A DNA stretch of 5,283 nucleotides from Actinomycetes bacterium (GTDB taxonomy: Bacteria > Actinomycetota > Acidimicrobiia > Acidimicrobiales > RAAP-2). Numbering within the stretch: position 1 is the first letter of the stretch; every line of letters begins with the position of its first letter. Below, in pieces: positions 1-4,842 of this stretch. Below the pieces are notes generated by a model. The model was not told the origin of the DNA and made no database searches. It saw nothing but the letters and a program-made list of their open reading frames with translations. The stretch spans positions 1-5,283 of the forward strand of contig JAJYYT010000170.1 of the NCBI GenBank assembly GCA_021800645.1. Direction: 5' to 3'. The translations under genes were made by a program, and so were the position numbers.

Positions 1-892
1 CGATCTTGTCCACGGCACGGTCGTAGCTTTGGAGCACTTCGCCGATCGATGGGATGGCGCGGTTCCCGCCGAGCCACGGGGGGCGCGGGCCCACCTCCTC
101 CCACACATGGCGTCGAGGCGGCGGCGCGAGCCCGTGGCGGACCGGTTCGGGTTCTCTCGGCACCCAGCGCTCCCCCGATGCGGTCTCGCTCGGTGCCGCA
201 GGCGTCGTGCCCTGCTCCTCACGACGACTTGCCGGAACGTACCGCCAGCCATGACGGGCATCTGCCCATTCGCGGACCCTGTCGATGTACCGGTACAGCG
301 CCTTGGACAGCTCTGACTGACGCGTGCGGCGGTGCGCGAACGTCGGCGCCCGTCGCACCTCCAAGGCCATGCGTGCGGCGAGGGCGTCCGGATTCGTGCC
401 TGCTTCCGACGACTCGAGGACCTCCGCGACCCGTACCGTCTCGATCTCCGTGTGCCGCCGAAAACTGGCCTGCAGCTCTGTGAGGATGCGCTCGATCTCC
501 GCGCCGCTCGCGGCATAGGCATTGCGCGGGGTGACACCTATCGTCAGTGCCTGGAAGCTCTGGAGGAGCTCGTTGCGCTCCCTGCAGCCTTCCTGAAGGC
601 GTTCTGCGACCTCGCGGCCCTGGGCCAGGCTGCTCAGCAGCGGGCACAGCACGTCCGCGAGGACCGCATCGTGCACCGTGATCATGTGACGGAGCCGGTA
701 GAGAAGCTGCACCTTCTCGGTCCCGGTGGACACGTCGCGCGTCTCGGCGAACGCGGCCTCCACTTCTTGGTCGTAACTGGCGAGAAGCTCCAACAGCGGT
801 TTCGTGGTCGCTTGCATCATCTTCACCAGCCTCTGCTCCGGCGCTTTCTTCGATCGTACGCTCGCATCGCCGTTCCCGAAGAGACCGCTCAC
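1..892 (-). CDS. Hemerythrin (HHE)-like domain protein with long C-terminal extension, 3' end outside window
   Basis: The minus-strand frame is open from 892 to the left edge, giving 297 visible residues and no stop. Residues ~33-160 read as a four-helix hemerythrin-like bundle: the first helix is LLELLASYDQEVEAAF, then HMITVHDAVLADVLCPLL, and a fourth helix with HTEIE (H147, E151). The stretch ALEVRRAPTFAHRR followed by YIDRVRE resembles the linker and terminal helix common in actinobacterial HHE proteins. Metal ligands are incomplete: the first-helix His is D41, the Glu expected four residues after H74 is L78, and the third helix has R/N where His is usual, so iron binding is doubtful. After about residue 210 a Pro/Trp-rich extension of unknown role follows. 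The GTG at 892 has GGAG 11 nt upstream; ATG 820 (AGAGG 9 nt upstream) is a real alternative. Codons such as AAA, CAA, TTG and AGA are commoner than in the right-hand genes. Family call moderate, function unknown. Confidence 0.6.
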   Translation of the reverse strand, partial: MSGLFGNGDASVRSKKAPEQRLVKMMQATTKPLLELLASYDQEVEAAFAETRDVSTGTEKVQLLYRLRHMITVHDAVLADVLCPLLSSLAQGREVAERLQEGCRERNELLQSFQALTIGVTPRNAYAASGAEIERILTELQASFRRHTEIETVRVAEVLESSEAGTNPDALAARMALEVRRAPTFAHRRTRQSELSKALYRYIDRVREWADARHGWRYVPASRREEQGTTPAAPSETASGERWVPREPEPVRHGLAPPPRRHVWEEVGPRPPWLGGNRAIPSIGEVLQSYDRAVDKI

Positions 893-1027
893 GAGGGCGC
901 AAGCTCCGCACCACGACCGGGAGCTGGTGCCTGCCCCGGATGCGGAGCACGCAAGGCCCAGGGCCCGTCAGTCCGGCGTTCGATGTCCGGGCGTGAGCGG
1001 TAGGTCGCGCAGGGCGGCCCGTCGCGT

Positions 1028-1049
1028 CGAAGAGGGCACGAAGAGGGCA
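1028..1049. repeat. Perfect 11-bp tandem duplication inside the molybdenum hydroxylase remnant
   Basis: CGAAGAGGGCA occurs at 1028-1038 and again at 1039-1049 without mismatch. In the minus-strand reading it duplicates the codons for NALF in the large-subunit C-terminus. Because 11 is not a multiple of three, it shifts the frame. It looks like a slippage duplication fixed in a gene no longer under selection. Confidence 0.9.
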
Positions 1050-1181
1050 TTGGCGACCGCCGGGCCACCGCGATCATCGGAGTCTCTGCGGCGTCCGCCG
1101 CCGGGATCTCAGGGTGGTCGCTGAGCACGACGTCGATCTCCGGCAGGTCGGAGAACCGGGGACCTGATAGCGAGTCGGGGT

Positions 1182-1197
1182 CGGCTCGGTGGAGCCG
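1182..1197. repeat. Short inverted repeat at the small/large subunit junction of the remnant
   Basis: CGGCTC (1182-1187) and GAGCCG (1192-1197) form a perfect 6-bp stem around a 4-nt loop. It sits where small-subunit homology (ending GERLH) stops and large-subunit homology begins. It may be a mark of how the deletion formed, or chance in GC-rich DNA. Confidence 0.45.
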
Positions 1198-1680
1198 CTC
1201 GCCTGCGGCCAGCCCTTCCACGGTCGTACCCGTCCGCCCGGCGACCTCGGCGACAGGCGTCCCGCACGACAGCACCGGCGCTCCGTCGACCAGCACGGTG
1301 CACGCGCCACACTCCCCCTCGCCGCAGCCGAATTTGGTGTCGCGAGAAATGTCCGGTACCCGGTCGGCGCCCGTCGGCGAGCCGGCTAGGCGGCCGGTGG
1401 AAGGTGTGTGGCGTGGAGAAGGCGCTCTCCCCGACCGCACCCCGGCCGTACGGCGCCCCTTCGCAGCGCTCGCGCGGGCGAGCCCATCGGGCGCAGGCCC
1501 CATAGGCGGCCGAACGAGGCCCTCCCAGCGCAGGGGGACCCCGCCTTTCGACGTGGAGCCGGCACCAGGCTGGCGAGGGCGGCCCCCGGGGGGGTAGGGG
1601 CCACGCTCGCCGACCGGCCGGCCGGGAGGCTCCCCCCGGTCGTCGAGGACGAACCTACGGGCTCGCCGGCGGTGCGACCA

Positions 1681-1694
1681 GGGACCAAAGGCCC
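1681..1694. promoter_or_regulatory. Candidate DosR/DevR-like box
   Basis: GGGACCAAAGGCCC matches the core of the mycobacterial DosR motif (GGGACTAAAGTCCC in one resolved form) at 12 of 14 positions. It is imperfectly palindromic and lies 145 bp upstream of the PHP gene start in non-coding sequence. DosR-type regulators respond to hypoxia and nitric oxide. Assignment rests on motif likeness alone; in GC-rich DNA a chance match is possible. Confidence 0.35.
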
Positions 1695-1823
1695 TTCGTG
1701 CCCGGGTGGTCTGCCCTGCCTCGGGGAGGCCGCGCGTCCGGGCGCCCGCGGGCATGCGAGCGCGACGTAGAGCGCGTCCGAGGACGACGGCCACCCGAAG
1801 AGCGCGCGGCATCGAGCGAAATT

Positions 1824-1830
1824 GAGGTGG
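1824..1830 (+). promoter_or_regulatory. Ribosome binding site that fixes the PHP gene start
   Basis: GAGGTGG lies 9 nt before the GTG at 1840. An in-frame TTG at 1822 would put this site inside the coding region and has no such site of its own, so GTG 1840 is preferred. Confidence 0.75.
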
Positions 1831-1839
1831 AATACGTCT

Positions 1840-2835
1840 GTGCTCGACTACCACCTGCACCTGTGGCCGCACACGCAGCACGACGCTCCGCTGGCGCTGG
1901 AGCAGGTGGCCTCCTACTGCGAGCGGGCGCAGGATGCCGGGGTGGTCGAGATCGCACTGACCGAGCACCTCTTCCGCTTCGTGCAGGCCGACCGGCTGCT
2001 CGCGGGGTTCTGGGACGACGTGGACGCGCCCGAGCCGCTGCGCCGCTCGATGGCCGAGTACTGGCGGTTCCACGTCGCTGCCGACCTGGACGAGTACGTC
2101 TCGACGGTGCTCGAGGCCAAGCGCCAGGGGCTCCCGGTCGTCCTCGGCCTCGAGGTCGACTACTACCGGGGCCGCATGGACGAGGTCGCCGCACTGCTCG
2201 CGGGCTACCCCTTCGACGTCCTCCTCGGCTCGGTCCACTGGATCGGCGACTGGCGCTTCGACGATCTCGACGACCCCGTCTCGATGGCCGAGTGGTCGGC
2301 GAGGGAGGTCGACGACTGCTGGGACGCGTACGCCGACGCGTTCGCCGAGCTGGCTGCGACCAGGACCTGCGACGTCTTCGCGCACCCTGATCTCGTGAAG
2401 GTGACCGGTCGCGTCCCCGAGCGTCCCCAGGAGTGGTGGGACCGGCTGGCGGACGCCGCGGCGAGCAGCGGGATGGCGGCGGAGGTCTCGTCGGCGGGCT
2501 GGCGCAAGCCCGTCGCCGAGCAGTACCCCGCCCTCGGGCTGCTCGTCCGCCTCGCCGCGCGCGGCGTGCCGTTCACCACGGCCTCCGACGCCCACCACCT
2601 GTCGCACGTCGCCGATCGGGTGGGAGACCTGCACGCGCTGCTCCGCTCCGCGGGCATCGACCGGCTCACCGCCTACCGCCGCCGCCAGCCCCACACCCTG
2701 CCCCTCGCCGAGCGTCCTCACACCCTGCCCCTCGCCGAGCCTCCCCACGCCCTGCCCCTCTCCGAGCGTCCCCACACCCTGCCCATCTCCGAGCCCACGA
2801 GCTCGGGCACGGCCGCTTCGGACGGTTCGTCGTGA
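1840..2835 (+). CDS. PHP-domain phosphoesterase, histidinol-phosphatase-like, with repeat tail
   Basis: The protein has 331 residues from GTG 1840. It carries the PHP metal-binding set: DYHLH at the N-terminus (H5, H7), LTEH (E42, H43), GLEVDY (E105), GSVHW (H133), FAHPD (H182) and SDAHH (D250, H252). The order and spacing fit the HisK/HisJ class of PHP histidinol-phosphate phosphatases, which hydrolyse L-histidinol phosphate in histidine synthesis. No other his gene is nearby, so a different phosphorylated substrate is possible. The catalytic fold ends near residue 282, about the normal family length; the remaining tail has four 9-residue repeats (284-319) and a Ser/Gly-rich end. There is no signal peptide or membrane segment, so it should be cytoplasmic. 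Its TGA overlaps the GTG of the downstream sensor kinase, indicating translational coupling and one operon. Fold confident, substrate uncertain. Confidence 0.9.
   Translation: MLDYHLHLWPHTQHDAPLALEQVASYCERAQDAGVVEIALTEHLFRFVQADRLLAGFWDDVDAPEPLRRSMAEYWRFHVAADLDEYVSTVLEAKRQGLPVVLGLEVDYYRGRMDEVAALLAGYPFDVLLGSVHWIGDWRFDDLDDPVSMAEWSAREVDDCWDAYADAFAELAATRTCDVFAHPDLVKVTGRVPERPQEWWDRLADAAASSGMAAEVSSAGWRKPVAEQYPALGLLVRLAARGVPFTTASDAHHLSHVADRVGDLHALLRSAGIDRLTAYRRRQPHTLPLAERPHTLPLAEPPHALPLSERPHTLPISEPTSSGTAASDGSS
2689..2796 (+). repeat. Four 27-bp tandem repeats encoding a 9-residue C-terminal repeat
   Basis: Units lie at 2689-2715, 2716-2742, 2743-2769 and 2770-2796. They encode PHTLPLAER, PHTLPLAEP, PHALPLSER and PHTLPISEP. 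Units differ at only a few bases. The length is a multiple of three, so copy change would leave both the phosphatase frame and the coupled kinase start intact. The repeat begins right after the catalytic domain, and seems to have grown by duplication of the original C-terminal end. Confidence 0.95.
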
Positions 2836-4322
2836 CCACCCCGGCCGAGCTCGTCAGCACCGACCTCACGCCAGCGGAGCTCGCCCACCTGAAACGGCTC
2901 CTCGCCTCGTGGTCGGTGCTGGCCGACCTCTCCTTCTCGGACCTGCTGCTCGTCGTGCCGACCCCCGAGGTGCCCGGAGAGGAGCCGGAGCTCGTCGTGA
3001 TGGGGCAGATCCGGCCGAACAACCGCCCGACGATGCTCACCCAGGACCTCGTCGGCCAGACGGTGCCGAGGACCTCCTGGTCGCTGTCGGCGGCAGCGCT
3101 CGAGCGCGGGGAGGTCGTGCGCGGCGCGGTCCACCACCCGCTCGTCGGCGAGTCGGTGCCCGTCGAGAACGTCCCGGTGCGCTTCGGCGACAAGGTGATC
3201 GCGGTGATGGTGCGCGTGTACTCGCGCATCGTCGCCACGCCGGTCAGCATGTACGAGAAGAACTACTTCGAGGTGTTCGGCCGCCTGGTCGAGATGATCG
3301 TGGCCGGCGAGTTCCCCTTCGCGCAGGAGGACGTCGGGACCCAGGAGACCCCGAGAGTCGGCGACGGCTTCGTCCTGTGCGACGGAGAGGGACGCATCGT
3401 GTTCGCCTCCCCCAACGCGATCAACGCCCTCCATCGCATGGGCGTCTACTCGACCCCCGAAGGGCACACCCTGACAGAGCTCGGCGTGGAGTCGTCCGCC
3501 GTCCAGTGGGCGCTCGCCACGTGCCATCCGGTGGTGGAGGAGGTCGAGCGGCGGCCGGACGTGATCGTCCTCGTGCAGTGCGTCCCCCTGCTCGAGCAGC
3601 GCGTCGCGAACGGCGCCATGATCCTCATGCGCGATGTCACCGACGTGCGAAGGCTCGACCGGCTGCTCCTCTCCAAGGACGCGGCGATCCGCGAGGTCCA
3701 CCACCGGGTCAAGAACAACCTCCAGACGATCTCCTCGCTGCTCAGCCTCCAGGCGCGCCGGCTCGGCTCGGAGGAGGGGAGGGCGGCTCTTCGCGAGGCG
3801 GAGCGGCGGATCCGCTCGATCGCGGTCGTGCACGAGATCCTGTCGAGGGACCCCAGCGACCAGGTGCCCTTCGACGAGATCGTCTCCTCGCTCGTGCGGA
3901 TGGCAGAGGACTCGGTGGTCTCGCCGGGATCGGTCGAGGTCACCGTGGAGGGTGACCTCGGGGAGGTGACCGCCGACACCGCGACGCCGCTCGCGGTCGC
4001 GCTCGCCGAGATCCTGCAGAACGCCGCAGAGCACGCCTTCCCCGCGGCGAGCGGCGGGGCGCCCGGCGACGCGGGTGCGGGCTCGGGCGCCCCGACCGGC
4101 CACGTGCGGGTGACCCTCGCGCACGGGGGCCGGGGCCTCGAGATCTCCGTACGCGACGACGGCCGGGGCATCGACCCGGGCTTCGACATCTCCCGTACGA
4201 CCAGTCTCGGGCTGTCGATCGTGCGCGACCTCGTCGTGAGCCAGCTGGGCGGGTCGATCGCGGTGGGCGCCGTCGCAGGCGGGGGGACGCTGGTCGAGAT
4301 CCGGCTGCCGCCTCCCCGGTGA
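2832..4322 (+). CDS. pdtaS: PdtaS-type sensor histidine kinase (GAF-like, PAS, HisKA_2, HATPase_c)
   Basis: The 496-residue protein starts at GTG 2832, overlapping the TGA of the PHP gene (GTGA); no strong ribosome binding site is seen, so coupled reinitiation is likely. This start gives an N-terminus aligning with M. tuberculosis PdtaS up to the shared ADLSF motif (residues 31-35). Domains in order: GAF-like sensor (~20-150, with RFGDKVIAVMVR), PAS (~175-270, GDGFVLCDGEGRIVFASPNA), HisKA_2 dimerisation helix with EVHHRVKNNLQ (phosphoacceptor probably H291, the His before Arg), and HATPase_c with N box EILQNAAEHAF (N397), G1 DDGRGID (~442-448) and G2 SLGLSIV. All catalytic motifs are intact. 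No membrane segment is visible, so it is a soluble kinase, as PdtaS is. PdtaS phosphorylates PdtaR, an ANTAR-domain RNA-binding regulator, not encoded here. A Gly/Ala/Pro-rich insert separates N box and G1. Convergent with whiB downstream. Confidence 0.93.
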   Translation: MTTPAELVSTDLTPAELAHLKRLLASWSVLADLSFSDLLLVVPTPEVPGEEPELVVMGQIRPNNRPTMLTQDLVGQTVPRTSWSLSAAALERGEVVRGAVHHPLVGESVPVENVPVRFGDKVIAVMVRVYSRIVATPVSMYEKNYFEVFGRLVEMIVAGEFPFAQEDVGTQETPRVGDGFVLCDGEGRIVFASPNAINALHRMGVYSTPEGHTLTELGVESSAVQWALATCHPVVEEVERRPDVIVLVQCVPLLEQRVANGAMILMRDVTDVRRLDRLLLSKDAAIREVHHRVKNNLQTISSLLSLQARRLGSEEGRAALREAERRIRSIAVVHEILSRDPSDQVPFDEIVSSLVRMAEDSVVSPGSVEVTVEGDLGEVTADTATPLAVALAEILQNAAEHAFPAASGGAPGDAGAGSGAPTGHVRVTLAHGGRGLEISVRDDGRGIDPGFDISRTTSLGLSIVRDLVVSQLGGSIAVGAVAGGGTLVEIRLPPPR

Positions 4323-4334
4323 GGCTCCTCGACA

Positions 4335-4384
4335 CCTGCCTCCGGCGACCTCCCCGGCGCCTGCCTCCGGAGACCTCCCCGGCG
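4335..4384. repeat. 25-bp tandem duplication between convergent pdtaS and whiB
   Basis: CCTGCCTCCGG-x-GACCTCCCCGGCG occurs at 4335-4359 and 4360-4384 with one mismatch (C at 4346, A at 4371). It fills most of the 67 bp between the two stop codons. Only weak stems can be drawn from it (for example GGCG/CGCC) and there is no T-run, so I do not call it a terminator. Confidence 0.9.
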
Positions 4385-4389
4385 AGCGC

Positions 4390-4728
4390 TCAGCGCCGCA
4401 AGGCGTTCACAGCGATGGAGGTGACCGAACCCCCCGACCCTGCGGCGCTGCGCCGCGCGGCCAGCCACGCCCTGCGGAGCTTCCGGCGCTCCTCTTCGGA
4501 GGTCCCGCCCCAGACGCCCGACTCCTGGTTGGTGGCCAGCGCGAACTCGAGGCACGGCTCCTGCGCCTCGCAGGTGCGGCACACCCGCTTGGCCGCCTCG
4601 ATCTGCTCGACCGCCGGACCCGTGGTGCCCACAGGGAAGAAGAGATCGGGCTCGGTGTCCCGGCACGCGGCGACGCGGCGCCAGTCGCCTGCGTCCCAAT
4701 CCACCGTACGGTTCCAGATCAGCGCCAT
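4390..4728 (-). CDS. whiB1: WhiB-family iron-sulfur transcriptional regulator, WhiB1-like
   Basis: The 112-residue protein has the four cysteines that bind a [4Fe-4S] cluster: C22, C50, C53 and C59, spaced C-x27-C-x2-C-x5-C as in M. tuberculosis WhiB1. DLFFPVG after the first Cys and the GVWGG turn (residues 71-75), followed by a basic helix (SEEERRKLRRAW) for DNA contact, complete the family signature. WhiB1 is a nitric-oxide-sensitive regulator that binds the primary sigma factor. The start at ATG 4728 is chosen because GGAGGA lies 7 nt upstream; the longer frame from 4755 would begin inside the CRP-type palindrome and lacks such a site. Compared with WhiB1 (84 residues) it has extra residues at both ends, including a C-terminal GSVTSIAVNALRR. 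It is convergent with pdtaS and divergent from the GDPD gene. Family certain; the WhiB1 subclass is inferred from spacing, LFFPVG and the pdtaS neighbour. Confidence 0.93.
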   Translation of the reverse strand: MALIWNRTVDWDAGDWRRVAACRDTEPDLFFPVGTTGPAVEQIEAAKRVCRTCEAQEPCLEFALATNQESGVWGGTSEEERRKLRRAWLAARRSAAGSGGSVTSIAVNALRR

Positions 4729-4735
4729 GCGTCGG

Positions 4736-4741
4736 TCCTCC
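4736..4741 (-). promoter_or_regulatory. Ribosome binding site of whiB
   Basis: On the minus strand GGAGGA sits 7 nt before ATG 4728. It decides the start in favour of 4728 over the in-frame ATG at 4755. Confidence 0.8.
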
Positions 4742-4744
4742 GGT

Positions 4745-4760
4745 TGTGAACCCATTCACA
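4745..4760. promoter_or_regulatory. Perfect CRP-type operator upstream of whiB
   Basis: TGTGAACCCATTCACA is an exact TGTGA-N6-TCACA palindrome, the core consensus for cAMP receptor proteins, including the mycobacterial CRP that controls whiB1. It lies 17-32 nt before the whiB ATG, just upstream of its ribosome binding site. If the promoter at 4806-4833 is used, the site falls in the leader at roughly +39 to +54, which suits repression or a roadblock. For the divergent GDPD gene, its centre would be about 65-70 bp upstream of a start site near 4820, roughly where activating CRP sites are found. Confidence 0.8.
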
Positions 4761-4805
4761 TATGCGGCCAGACGACAGGGCCGTCACGGAATGCGATCTC
4801 GTGGA

Positions 4806-4833
4806 ATTATAAGCAAACGTTCAAGAATTGCAA
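4806..4833 (-). promoter_or_regulatory. Promoter of whiB
   Basis: On the minus strand a perfect TATAAT (4811-4806) follows TTGCAA (4833-4828, four of six matches to TTGACA) with a 16-bp spacer. Transcription would start near 4799, leaving a leader of about 70 nt. This A/T-rich island stands out in the GC-rich window. A weaker plus-strand -10 candidate, TATAAG (4808-4813), overlaps it and could serve the divergent GDPD gene, though I see no good -35 for it. Confidence 0.7.
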
Positions 4834-4839
4834 GGAGGT
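4832..4839 (+). promoter_or_regulatory. Ribosome binding site of the GDPD gene, closely spaced
   Basis: AAGGAGGT is a full match to the anti-Shine-Dalgarno sequence but ends only 3 nt before GTG 4843. It overlaps the -35 hexamer of the divergent whiB promoter by two bases. Confidence 0.75.
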
Positions 4840-4842
4840 CCT

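Larger units (their letters stand above)
968..1341 (-). pseudogene. Remnant of a molybdenum hydroxylase operon: CoxS/IorA-like [2Fe-2S] fragment fused to large-subunit C-terminus
   Basis: Reading leftwards from 1341, the sequence encodes DTKFGCGEGECGACT...VLSC, the plant-type [2Fe-2S] loop with C-x4-C-x2-C-x11-C spacing, then a region ending VEGLAAGERLH. This matches the first domain of small subunits of xanthine dehydrogenase, CO dehydrogenase and isoquinoline oxidoreductase-type enzymes. Instead of the second cluster domain (QCGxCTPG), the frame continues as RFSDLPEIDVVLSDHPEIP...ETPMIAVA, the C-terminal segment of the molybdopterin-binding large subunit. The expected ending, PAVANALF-DATG-ALRDLPLTPGHRTPD and a TGA at 970-968, is present but spread over three frames: one base is missing near 1063, an 11-bp duplication lies at 1028-1049, and another indel lies near 1010. 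The N-terminus before DTKF and over 2 kb of the operon are gone. No active enzyme can be made. The fragment reading is strong; exact subfamily is uncertain. Confidence 0.8.
1342..1839. other. Non-coding stretch of ~500 bp without a supportable gene
   Basis: I read this stretch in all six frames. The open frames are rich in Arg, Pro, Gly and Ala, match no family I know, and have no convincing ribosome binding site, so I treat them as GC-driven chance frames. It contains a G/C run around 1581-1598, the DosR-like box at 1681-1694, and the leader of the PHP gene near its right end. It may include more decayed sequence from the lost molybdenum hydroxylase region, but nothing recognisable remains. 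I could not identify a convincing -10/-35 pair for the gene at 1840. Confidence 0.6.

Noticed and set aside
219..950. 243-residue minus frame over the left gene
   Set aside because: Arg/Pro-rich with no domain; the adjacent frame gives the hemerythrin-like helices.
332..1003. 223-residue plus frame over the left gene
   Set aside because: It is antisense to the hemerythrin-like gene and has no ribosome binding site or recognised motif.
1408..1770. 120-residue plus frame in the non-coding stretch
   Set aside because: Low-complexity Arg/Pro/Gly content, no family match and no start signal.
889..2775. 628-residue open frame on the minus strand
   Set aside because: Only its last part (before 1341) matches the molybdenum hydroxylase remnant. 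The rest is antisense to the PHP gene or in non-coding DNA, with no recognisable domain; it is open because of high GC. Its TGA overlapping the GTG at 892 is taken as chance.
2718..4124. 468-residue open frame antisense to pdtaS
   Set aside because: The composition is the usual His/Arg/Asp-rich shadow of a high-GC gene, and the plus strand encodes a complete kinase with all motifs.
4323..4389. Bidirectional terminator between pdtaS and whiB
   Set aside because: Only 4-bp stems and no T-run can be found; the repeat explains the apparent structure better.
4729..4755. Nine extra N-terminal residues of WhiB from ATG 4755
   Set aside because: This ATG lies inside the CRP-type palindrome and the GGAGGA site would be within the coding region; ATG 4728 is better supported.
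3446..4759. 437-residue minus frame spanning whiB and the 3' part of pdtaS
   Set aside because: It is out of frame with the WhiB cysteines and antisense to the kinase ATPase domain; no family match.
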